Assembly (NCBI GenBank): GCA_022410635.1
Contig: JAJVDF010000139.1
Coordinates: forward strand, 1,066,623 to 1,130,622
Origin: Tretioscincus oriximinensis
Taxonomy: Eukaryota > Chordata > Lepidosauria > Squamata > Gymnophthalmidae
Reading direction: 5' to 3'
DNA: 64,000 nt
In this document: in pieces, positions 38,301 to 50,300 of the stretch
Numbering within the stretch: position 1 is the first letter of the stretch
Layout of the letters: the number at the start of each line of letters is the position of its first letter
Program-made: the position numbers and the translations under genes
Notes under the pieces: model-generated
The model's database searches: none
Told to the model about the DNA's origin: nothing
The model's input: the letters and a program-made list of their open reading frames with translations, nothing else

Positions 38301-41300
38301 TGTGTTTTAAGTCTCGGAGGGCTGGACTGTTAAATCTATTTGAGACTTTTGGTTATAACACTGTCGGACTCCTAATGCACCAGATTACAAAGGAGAGCAT
38401 TGTGTTGTTTTGTGTTTTTGTTGTTACTACATTGATGTTTTGTGTTTTACTTGTACACCATTAAATAAATTTTATATTTCTTTGGCCATAAAGACCAATG
38501 GCATCGCTTGGAATTTTGGACTTGGTGATGCGAGTCTTATTAACAGTAGAGATTGCTGTTGGTTCCCAATTTGAGTCTCCACTTCAACATGAAGCCAGCC
38601 AAGTGTCCTTGGGCTAGTCACAGTTTTTCGTAGCTCAGGGTGTGTTTGTTGTGAAGAGAAAAACAGAAGCTTATGTAAGCTATGAGTTCCTTGAGGTTGA
38701 AAAAAGCAGTGGATAAAAACCAACTCCTCTTCTTCGTTTTAGGTACCTTTGATGGATATCTAAGGTACAACTAACTCTTTCCATTCACCATAGTGGGAGG
38801 AGATATGGGAACTTGCTATCAAAGGCACCCAAACCATACAGTAACAGTTTCTGTATGAATGTGGTGCACCAGGAAAATGCATGTGGAAAGGTTATACAGC
38901 AGGATTAAAAAAATGTTATAATCACGATTCTCAAATTAGGAGAGCATGAGGTAATTCTATATGAGGCCATGAGTTAAGGGAAATAAGAAATCAATGGAGG
39001 AGGGAACTGGAAATTTGGTGAGAACTTTGAATTACTTTAGAACAGTGATTCCCAAACTTTTTTGGCCATGCCCTACCTAAGCATCTCTACACACCCAGTG
39101 CCATATAGTTCCCCACATATGAGGACTCACTGATAGTTGCCCCCAGCCTTACCCCCATTGATGTGTCGCCATCATTGTATTCTTTTAAAAGATCTTTGAC
39201 TTGGCCTTTGGTTGAAGAAATGCCACTTTTCTTCCCATCTTCAGATACTGTTTTGTTACTGTTTTAATATGTCAATTTTGTATTGTTGTTTTAATTGTTG
39301 GCCGCCCTTAGACCTTCAGGTATATGGCGGGGTATAAGAACATAAGAACATAAGAAGAGCCATACTGGATCAGTCCACAGACCATCTAGTCCAGCATTCT
39401 GTCTCACACAGAGGCCCACCAGAAGCACCTGGGCAGTCTGAACAGAGGAAAGCAAAATACGCCCCTGTTCATGACTCCCTGCAAATGGTATTTCAGGAGT
39501 CCTGCCTGTTGCTCCATCCTGGAGGCAACATCCAGGCATCCATCCTAGTACCCATTACACCACTTGTCCCTCTAAGAAGTTGGACGCCGACTGCTCACGG
39601 GTCACATAATTAGTTAGCATGCCAGAGTCAATAAAATAAAAATAAATAAGCAATTCTTATTATTCAGCAAATGAACTCCTATGTTCATGGAGGAAGCCTA
39701 AAAAGCCATTAACTTCGTCTAATAACTCATTCTCTAATTGCACTTCTTAAAAATCAAATTGCCCCCTGTGTGGCATGTGCCCCCCATTGGGAACCACGGC
39801 TTCAGATAACTGAACTGTAAATCAATCTTTTGGATAGTAGTATCTGAGTTTCACCTGGACTGTAGTTAAAACCAGTGAGAAACAAGAACAATTTACCAGC
39901 ACACTTAAACCAGCAAAAAAGTAAAGTAACAAGGAAATAAAAAACTTTAAAGTCTTCTTACTTATCATTCCCTACTTATGGAAAGGGATCGGGGATCGAA
40001 CTAGTAAGCTTTCCAGGTAGTTGGTTCTACCCTGAGCTATATTGACTCCTGTGAGGTACTCAGTAAATTAAAGCACTGAACAAAATTGTTTTCATTCCTC
40101 TAAAGGATAATAATTTGTGTAATCTTTTGTTAGAGAGTGTGAGTTTACGTATAAACCAACAGTATTGTTAACCAATTTATTTATTTAAAAATTTGTATCT
40201 CACCCTTGCGCTAGGGCGATTAACAAAAGATTAAATGCAACACAGAAAGCATTATAAAACATTTAAATGAGCCATACCTTCTCTCACTCCCTCTCTCCTT
40301 CCTGCTGTGTCTAGATATTTTTTTTAATAAACGAAAAAGCACAGGACCCCACTTCTCCCCCAAAATTAGCATCTATAAAAGTGGATCTTTTAAAACACTT
40401 TTTTGCACATTTCTTCTATTCAAAGTTTACTTTGGTCCCAAACTAAATATAAGAGACCCAATAGGGAAAAACTGATAGGAAATGCAGCAGGTGGAAGGTT
40501 GATAGAAGCACAGGCTGGAGGGAATGGTTTGTGAAAATTTAGGGAGATTTCAATGTTGTTGTTTTTTACAACCAAGTCATTTTTCGTCACGTTCTGTCTG
40601 TGGTGGGCTCATGGATTATTCTTTCAGTGTTAGGTTCCGAAGTAGGATAATGGCAGATGCTGCTTTTCTGAGCGATGTTCAGGTCAGGGGGTGGGGAATA
40701 TAAGGCCCAGAGGCCAGATGCGGCCATGGGAACCATTTGGTCCGGCCTATGGTGTGCTTCCCTAGGGATCATTAGGCTTTTTTTGGTACATAATGGTTCC
40801 TTCACTTTGTTAAAACATGAAATGAAATACAAAAAGAGGAAGGAGGGAGGCAGCAGTGGAATGGGAGCATTGGAAAGTCCATGATTTGGGAGGGGANGGC
40901 TGGGTCAGGGAGGGGGCATGGCCATAAGGATGGAGGGAGGTGGCCTGGGACGGGGGGTGGCCTGGGAGGGAATGTGGCCCTCGAGTGATGCTGCAAATAT
41001 CGAGGTTTAGGTAGTAGAAAAAGAGGTCATGCAAGAAATAAGTTGAGTGATCTCGCGAAGACATTTTTTAATAGATATCTAACTTTTTTCTGCACAGATA
41101 TCCTCTGGGGTCTTGCATATAGAATTTGAAATTTATATTATTCTTTTTTCTTTTGCAGACAGGTGAACAGATCCATGTCAGTCTTCCCCTCTCCCAACAA
41201 GTTTCTAATGAGAGCAGACTCTCCATGTCTGAATCTGTTTCGGAATTCTTTGATGCACAAGAAGTGCTTCTATCAGCAAGTTCCTCCGAGAATGAGGTTA

Positions 41301-44300
41301 GGAGGCAAACAATTTTTTTTACCTGTGTAGGTGACCTGTAAAGAGTTCGAGGCTAGTTGTAAAAATCTCATTGGCTCTTAGCTTGCTGAGAATCCTGGGA
41401 TGTGTTTCCTCAGGTTTAATAAAAATAGTGAGTTTAAGATCGTAATGGGGAAGCAGCCTCATAATAGCTTGATTTCAGTAAGTTTACAACACTTTCAGTC
41501 TTGATAGCCCTGGCAGCTCTTTATTGTGAAAGGGAAGATTGAAAACCTGTTAGTTCTACTCCAGAATGTATTTTAATATCACTTAATTTGGTATTTATTG
41601 CTGCAGCTTTAGAACTTGAAAATCAGAGGCCATACTTTGCTGTGATTTTCCAGCGTAATTTTTTGCTGTGTGACAGACTTCAAGAAGTAGTAATGGTGCA
41701 TTTCTGTTTTAACACCCTAGGAGGAGATCATTAGGAGTCAGTTCAAGCCTGGGGTCACTGGGGGTCAGTTCTGTGCTCTCTTAACATAGGTTGTGTTTGA
41801 AGCTGTTGGATATAGTCATCAAGAGAACTGAAGTGAGGTGCTATCAGTATGCATCTCAACTGTATCTCTTAAGGACAATATGTACAAAAAAGCCTGCCAG
41901 GAATCCAGAAGTTTGGATGACTAAAACCTGAGATGTACAGGAACCTAGGCATCCAAACAGTTCTGCCTTCTATCCACCTCTGGCCTGCCTCAATTCCCAG
42001 CTGATACAAGTCAAAGAACTCCCAGTGTCATTTCCTATGGAGGAATTTGTCACCTTCCCCATGTGAATGCCCTAAGAAAGGAAGAGGCAACTCAAGGGCC
42101 AAGACCCTTGGTCCCTTCAGAAAATTTCCACTTTCAGCACCATTTTTGGTTGTATGAAAGGAGTTCCGGGGGGGCTATTTCTTGATCAGTCCCTCAGAGG
42201 CATTTCTGATGATGGCTGAACTAAGACCCCCTCCACACAATCAGTAAAACTGAATAAAACCCACAATCTAAAAGCAGTTGTGGATTTGACTTGTTCATTC
42301 CTTCCTACAGAATCCGCGTGGAGCTAGCGAGGGAAGTAGGAAAGACGATACTGCAAGTGTCAGCCAGCTGTGATTCTGCAATCCTGCTGACTGGCATCTT
42401 CGCGCGGGATCTAAATTCCCGTGACGGTGCGGCATACATCAGCCTGCACAATGGAACAAGGGGCATTTCATGCTGTTGCCTGAAATGATCAGCATTCTCT
42501 CATTCCATGTAGATATCAACATTTTTAGTGCATAATGGCAGCTGTTATTCCATGGGACAGCATCATTATGATGATCCTACGATCCAGCGGTCTTAGTTGA
42601 ACAAGATAACCGTTGGGTTGAGGTTGGACTGAACCAAAAACTTATACTACTAACAAACCCTTTTATGTCTTGTGGGAATGATAGAAAGAGCTTCATTAAA
42701 CAAGTAAAATAATGCAGGGTGGTTGGTAATCAGATCTGAGGAAAGAAAAGGGAACAGATATTATACCCAAAATATTTTTATAGAAATGTTTATTTAAGGT
42801 TCAAGTTAGTATCTTCTCGCCCTCTTCCTTCGCCTTCTGTATCGATTTCCATTAAATATCTATATTTTCTTCTTCAGGCTTCTGATGATGAGTCGTACAT
42901 CAGTGATGTGAGCGACAACATATCCGAGGACAACACCAGTGTTTCTGACAACATTTCTCGGCAAAGTATGAAACTATATTTAATTTTTAGGGACCTCATA
43001 TAAATAGATACCACTTATATTTATTAATGTAATATGCAGTTCCCTGCATGCTTACTCTGATGCCCCTTGGCCTTTCTCTCCCCCTGTGGTTTTCGTTGTT
43101 TTTACCTACTCTGAGACCTTCGGGCATAGGAGAGGACAGAAATTCAATATACTTCTAGAAATATAATATAATATAATATAATATACACTATACGCTGTAT
43201 ATTGTATATGAATAAATAATATTGCAGCTGCACCTAGACCAGAGGTTCCCAACTTTTGGGTGACCATGCCCCACCTAAGCATCTCCACCCCATCCCGAGA
43301 TATCTAATTCTTAGTATTCAAAAAACCAACCCCTATTCCTGTGGAGGAAGCCTAAAAGGCCACTAACTTAAATTTACTGATAATAACTAATGAATTAGCA
43401 GTGCCACACCCATTAAAATTGTCCCTCTGTGGGGTATGGGGCTCATGTTGGGAACCATGGATCTACACACTGCTTATTTATTCTTTTTGAATATTCTGGA
43501 ATAAACAACTAGCTGAAGTGGTTTATTCCAGAATGTAGCAGAATAAGTAACAGGAACGTAGCTACAATGGGGCAACTGGGCTTTGAGGGTTAGCCAAAGA
43601 CGCTCTTGAGAGCAGGGCCCTTTCTCCTGCCCGGTTTCCTTACCTTCTTTTTAAATGCTGCAGCATGGCTGGGTCTGTGACGCTGATTACTGCACCGCGA
43701 ACCAACAAGCAGTCCCAGTGATCCCTGGTTATGGCTGTGCATGCACATGAGCAACACATTGGAACTGCTTGTTGGCATGTGGTGCAGACCCAGTCATGCC
43801 ACACTGCAGCATCTAAAAAGTAGATAAGGAAACTGGGAGGAAGGGAGCCCTTTGTTTATCTGGCTCAGGGCCCCCAAGAATCTAGATTTGCTATTGATAA
43901 GTGATGTTTGGATGNAGCCTCTGTTAACCTTCTTTCATATTCTACACCATCATAGATTTCACATTTAGTAGCTAGTAATAGATATAGTTGTTTTTTAGAG
44001 CATCTGTCCTTCTACTGTCCCATTTCTAAGAAATGTTTTCTTCTGGTCTTATTATCTATCTTCTGTCCATCTGTCCTCCCTTATTTCTGAAACTTAAACA
44101 GTGGCTTCTCTGTTCTTCATTTACATGAAATTGAAACTATTCATTATGTACCTTAATGGGAAAAATTCAGTCGCACAGTGAACAGTGGTAGGATGGTTAA
44201 CAGTAGTACAACAGTTAGTAGCCCTGGTCTTTCTGCAGAGATACAGAGTTTGAAGCTCTGGGTCGGCTGTGGAGAAGGGTGAGCGCCCTCTACTGGCCTC

Positions 44301-47300
44301 AGCTCTAGCCAACAGCTCTATTCAAAAACAAGAAATTGCAATAAGATGACTGGGGACCATCACAGCGTGGTGGGGAAGACAGAATGAAAGCCTTTGGGTG
44401 AAAAATAACTTATAAGCTGTTTTGAATGCCTTTGGATGAGAAAAGCGGGATATAAAAAGCCAGTTCTTCTGCTTCTTGTACGCTTCTGTTTTTTTCTTTT
44501 CCAGTTCTTAATGGTGAACTGACTGGTGGTGCTTTCAGAAACGGAAGAAGGACGAGTCTCCCCAGCCCTTCTCCTGACACGAGTAATATCAATTTGTGGA
44601 ACATTTTAAGAAACAATATTGGGAAAGATCTCTCAAAGGTGTCCATGCCGGTAGAGCTAAATGAACCTCTGAATACTTTACAGCACCTTTGTGAGGAACT
44701 TGAATACAGTGAGCTCCTGGATAAGGCCGCTGAGACCGATGACCCCTACGAACGTATGGTAATCTAGTTTCCATATTGCTATTACTCTGACTTGGAATCT
44801 GTTTCTGTGTAACTGCATCTGTTTTGCATGTGAGTGAACTGAGGCCTGAAGGGTCAACTAACTCCGATTATAATGTAGCTGTTCCATCTGCTGTATATTT
44901 TTTAGTTGTTTATTAAAAATGCTACTGTACAGGCTATTGAAAATGTACATTTCTATTCCAGAGTTTGTCTGATGACCCTGTAACATGGGCTTTTCCTACA
45001 TAAGAACATAAGAGGAGCCCTGCTGAATGGGGCCACAGCCCATCTAATCCAGCCTTCTGTCTCACACAGTGGTCCACCAATTGCACCTAGGCAGTCTCAA
45101 GCAGAATAAGGCAAAACCCTCACTTCCAATTCCAAGTTCTAATAGGGACTTGCATTCTGCATGCTAGTGTGGGCTGTGGCAGGCCCTGAATGGTGCCTGC
45201 CATGGTCTTCACTATCATGTAGATGAGCCAAATAATCTACATTGCCCAACCAATTGTCCCTGGGCATCTCAAGCAGACAGCTGTCTGGGATGGTTTAATG
45301 AATCCTACATTGAGCACGGGAATGGACCCGATGACCTTGGAGGTCCTTTCTAACTCTCTGATTCTATGATTCTTGGAAGACAAAACCTTTAGTTATTCTT
45401 GACTCCCTACAAATGGTATTTCAAGAGTACTGCCTCCTTTTTCCATTATAAAAGCTATTGCTCCACTTGCCTTCCATGAATTTATCTAATTCTATGTTAA
45501 AGCTATCCAGGCTGCTAGATACCATAACATCCCCTGGAAATGAATTCTATCGGCCATTGACCCCCTGGGTGACAAAATGCTTCCCCTATTCTGTCCTAAC
45601 TTATCTGCCCATCAGCTTCAAGGGATGTCTTCTAGTCCTAATGTTGTGTAATAAAGGCAATATTTTTTCTCTATTCACCTTATCCATCCCATGCATGATT
45701 TTATGCACTTCAGTCAGAATTGCCTCTTGCTGCTTTTCGAATCTGAAGAGTTCTAAACAATGCAGCCTGATTTCATAGGGCAGATGTTTCAGCCCCTTGA
45801 TCGTTCTTATGGCCTTTTTTTGCAACTTCTCCAGGTGAATCTGCTTAGGACTTCTTATGGTTCATACTCGAGTATTTCCTACATTACTCAGATAATGTGA
45901 AAGCAGGCATTTTGGATTTATTCATGATGCTGTTTCCCTGGCCAGCCACCAGGAATTGTGAGAAGTATATACAATATTTTCCTTGCTTTGTTCACAATGC
46001 CTCTGGTTTGGGGCCACAGGCAGGACTCCTGAAATACCATTTGCAGGGCGTTGAGACCAGGTGAAGTTGTACCTTCTTCTGCTTGAAAATTCCCAGATGC
46101 AATTGGTGGGTCACAGAATACTGGACTAGATGGGCTGCTGGCTCCATTCAGAAGGGCTTCTCTTGAATTCTTTTGTAATTCTTCCATTGTGGGTGATTTT
46201 TTTTCCTATGTCAAGCATGCCTATTACAAGTCCTCCATCATAACACCTGTGGTCCAGTTTTCCATTTTGCTAGATCTTACTATTGAGAACTTAAGAGGAA
46301 CCCTGTTGGCTTGGGCTTAGCCCTTCTTGTCCAGCATTCTGTCTCACCCAGTGTCCCACCAATTGCTCTAGGACACTCTCAAGCATAAGCATGAAACGCT
46401 GATATCAATTAGACATTGATGACCCAGTAAATCATATTTTAAGTTATTCTCCTGTGTACTTTAGCCATTTTTCAGTTGACCATTTATTCACAACTCCCCA
46501 CCCCAGAGCTATTTTGTAACCGGTTACAATTTATCTGATATATATTTGTAATGGTCCTCTATGCTTTGGCCTCTGTATATATATATGTAATAAATGATAC
46601 TGGTGTATGTTGCATTATTATGTTCAAAATAACTTCCATAGTATTTAGTATCTCTGTCCCAAATCTTTGAACTTTATTAATATTACTAATATTAATCAGA
46701 TTTTAATTTAATTTTTCAATCAGGTCCTTATTGCTGCTTTTGCAACTTCAGGATATGCCTCTACCTACTACAGAGCTGGAAGCAAGCCTTTTAACCCTGT
46801 ACTTGGTGAGACTTATGAGAATATTAGAGAAGACAAAGGATTTCGTTTTTTCTCAGAGCAGGTAAAATCTATTCCAAAAGTCAAAGAGTAACTTTCTTTT
46901 TAGTTAATACACAAGTAGAGGATGGTCATTCTGAACCCCATTAATGGAATGGCCTTCTAGCCCTTCACAGAGCCCATCAGCAAAGCTGCTGCCTGTTGGG
47001 GTCAGCCAGATTAGTGCTGAGCCATGCATTCGGCCACTTCCCGGCCAAACCCCGTATCAGCAAGGGGGGGGCAGGTGTGCCTTGACCAATAGTGTGCCAG
47101 TTGACGGATACTAATTATGTCCATTACCATCCTGTAGAGCATGAATTAGAGGATTGTATTTTGATTGAATAAAGCTTGATGATAGAAACCTGTATATGAG
47201 TATATATATATATATATATTTTAAAAAAACTAGTAGGACATAATGTAATGTTTTAAAGAAATGTTACAGCCTAGCTTTTATGTACACCGCTGCATATGAC

Positions 47301-50300
47301 TTTATTTTGATGTTCATTATATGTTACAGTAATAATAAGTTTTTTGAATTTTTGTGCAATTCCTCGCCACCGTAATTTTTTTTTTCAGGTTAGCCACCAC
47401 CCACCCATTTCTGCCTGTCACTGTGAATCAAAGAATTTTGTGTTTTGGCAAGGTATACATTTTAATTCACAAGACTAAACATCAAAGTTTGTTTTTAAAA
47501 ATAAGGCAATTTTGTACTACGTTTCTTTCTTTGGGATTTAATTAAATGATTTTTAAAAAGGAGTGAAACCTGCTGTTTTTAGGCCTTTAGTTTTATATGT
47601 GAAAGATAAGCAAATGAATAGTTTACTGCTGTTAAAGCAGATACATATTCAGAACTGCGTAGACCACATGGGATTCTAAAGAACATAATAATTCAGTACA
47701 AATGATAGCTTTCTAAATCTTTATTTTGTTGTCCAGATATAAGATGGAAAAACAAATTCTGGGGCAAATCAATGGAAATACTGCCAATTGGAACTCTGAA
47801 TGTCCTACTTCCAAAGTAAGTCTCCTACATAATGTAAGAACCTAAGAGGAGCCCTGCTGAATGGGGCCACAGCCCATCTAGGCCAGCATTCTATCCCACA
47901 CAGTGGCCCACCAATTGCATGTGGGCAGCCTGGAACAAAAGAAGGCAAAATCTTCACCTGTTCTTGACACCCTGCAAATGGCATTTCAGGAATTGNGCCT
48001 GTTGCTCTATTTCGGAGGCAGTATCAAGAACAGTATCCTAGTAGCTGTTTATACCCTTGGCTTCCATTAACTTGTTTAATCCTGTCTTAAAGCTATCCTT
48101 GCTGCTACATTCTACCACCTCTTCTGGAAGTAAATTTCACAGGCTGATGACCCTCTGGGTGAAAAAATACTTTCCTTTGTCCTCACTCTTCAGCCCATCA
48201 ATTTCAAGGAATGCCCCCTGGTCCTATCGTTGTGTGATAGAAAAAATAGATTTTTTTCTCTATTCACCTTATTCATCCTGTGTATGATTTTATACAACTA
48301 GATCAAATGCTGTCCAAGGCTGAAGAGGCCCAGACGTTGCAACCGGATTTCTTGACTGTCCTTTAGTATTTTTAAGAAATAGTTGTGTTAAATCTGGGTA
48401 CAGAAAAGTTGCCAAGAGGGTCTCGTAGCAGCTTAGAGACTAAAAAAGAAAAAGGTAGATGACGTGAGCTTTCGTAGACAAGTCTACTTCTTCAGATGCT
48501 AGGAAACAACTGCCTAGGCACAGACGAAACAGCAGCAACATTTGCAAGTACATCCCTATTGTCACAATCTAACAACAAGCACCACGCCGTTATACTATAG
48601 AACCACTCTCAGAATTTTAAAAGAGATTTCCAAGTGGACTCACCCTGATGGTCAGTGCACGGAATCAATTTGCCCAGACTGAAGTGACCAACAGACAACA
48701 TAAGTTTCCATGTCGTCTCTGCTGCAAAGAGCAGGAGGCCCTTCTTAGCCTTAAGGTCAACCCCAATATTATCATCAAGCATGCTGACAAAAGGAGAGCT
48801 GTGGTCTGCATTAACAATTCTGACTACATACAGGAGGCTGAGAGGCAAATGTCTTAAGCCCAAGTTCTATAGAATTCTGCGCCTTAGTCTCTAAAAATGC
48901 TACAAGACCCCCTGGCTTGATTATTGAGGTGATCTATAGGGGTCTTTTATACAAACTATGATTTATTGATTGGTTGTAACCTAATTCCTCCAAAATTGGG
49001 AAATGGAGTCCATGTAATCTTTTTGTAAATGACCACTGAAGAATCTTCTGTTCCCCACAAATTTTAGTTTGAGAGAATTACTGTGAAAAGGGAATAATTG
49101 AGAATTGATGCTCCTGAATCATAGCATTTATATGTACTTCTTGTTGCAGATATGGTGACTGCTATGTATGGAACAAAGTTACTACTTGTATACATAATAT
49201 TCTTAGTGGGCGACGGTGGATAGAACATTATGGAGAAGTAACCATCCGAAACACAAAAAGTAGTGCCTGCATTTGTAAACTCACATTTATGAAGGTAACT
49301 GAACAGTCGTTGTCGTCGTCATAGTAATAATAGTAATAATAATAGTAGTAATAATAGTAGTAATAAGGGGAGGGGTGAGCGCCTTCCACTAGCCTGTAGC
49401 TCTAGCCAACCCAGCTATTCGAAAGCAGAAATTGCAAGAAAGATACATGGGGACCACCAGAGCCTGGTGGGGAAGATAGAATGGAAGCCATCGGGCAAAA
49501 TATATCCTTGTAAGCCGCTTTGAGTCCCTTTGAAAGGTAAGAAAAGCAGGGTATAAGAACCAAGTTCTTCTTATTATTATTATTGTTGTTGTTGTTGTTA
49601 TTATTAATATCCCTTTCACCAACAGCTAACCTGTGAAGTAGATTTTCAGAGAAATAGCCATGTTAGTCTTAGTAGAAAGTCCAGCAAGGGGATTTATAGC
49701 ACTAACAGGAGAAAGGTCGGTGGCAGGATCTTTCGGAGACCGTCTACATCTTCAGGTGCAAGGGGATAATGTCAGGAATAGCTCCTCCTCTTTCCTGCCG
49801 TTAATGTTCAATATACAGCAATTTGGCTTACGCCTAAGTTGGTGCATTGTGCTGTTAAAAGGACGTGTGTCTTTGTTTTGTTCTACATGCAGGTAAATTA
49901 CTGGAACTCTAATGTAAATGAAGTTCAAGGTATTGTTATGGACCAAGAAGGAAAAGTGGTACATCGGCTCTTTGGAAAGTGGCACGAAGGACTGTACTGT
50001 GGAGTTGGGCCTTCTGCAAAATGTATATGGAGGCAAGGTAAAAACACGCTGCTTACATTAACTACGTGATTCGGCAGCTTCTGAAACAGGAAATAAAGGT
50101 GACATTGAAATTTGCCAAACTTTGACCCAAACTACAATTTGCATTTAGTATGATATTTCTCTTGTTTTATTTTATATAATAGTAATGCAATTGCTTTGAA
50201 TCAATCAATAAACCTGTTCATTCAGACACAGGAGACCTTATGTGGGGTTTGGCTTCATAATGGTGAACAATGTTCATATTAAACCATTCTTCATTCAAAG

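Larger units (their letters stand above)
39046..39805 (+). mobile_element. hAT element interrupted by nested LINE pieces
   Basis: The left end GATTCCCAAACTTTTTTGGC and the right end CCCATTGGGAACCACGG match the 43240 copy. An L2 tail and a CR1 fragment lie between them. Confidence 0.65.

Noticed and set aside
48648..48857. Small independent host gene
   Set aside because: The sequence is a fragment of a Penelope-like reverse transcriptase, truncated on both sides.
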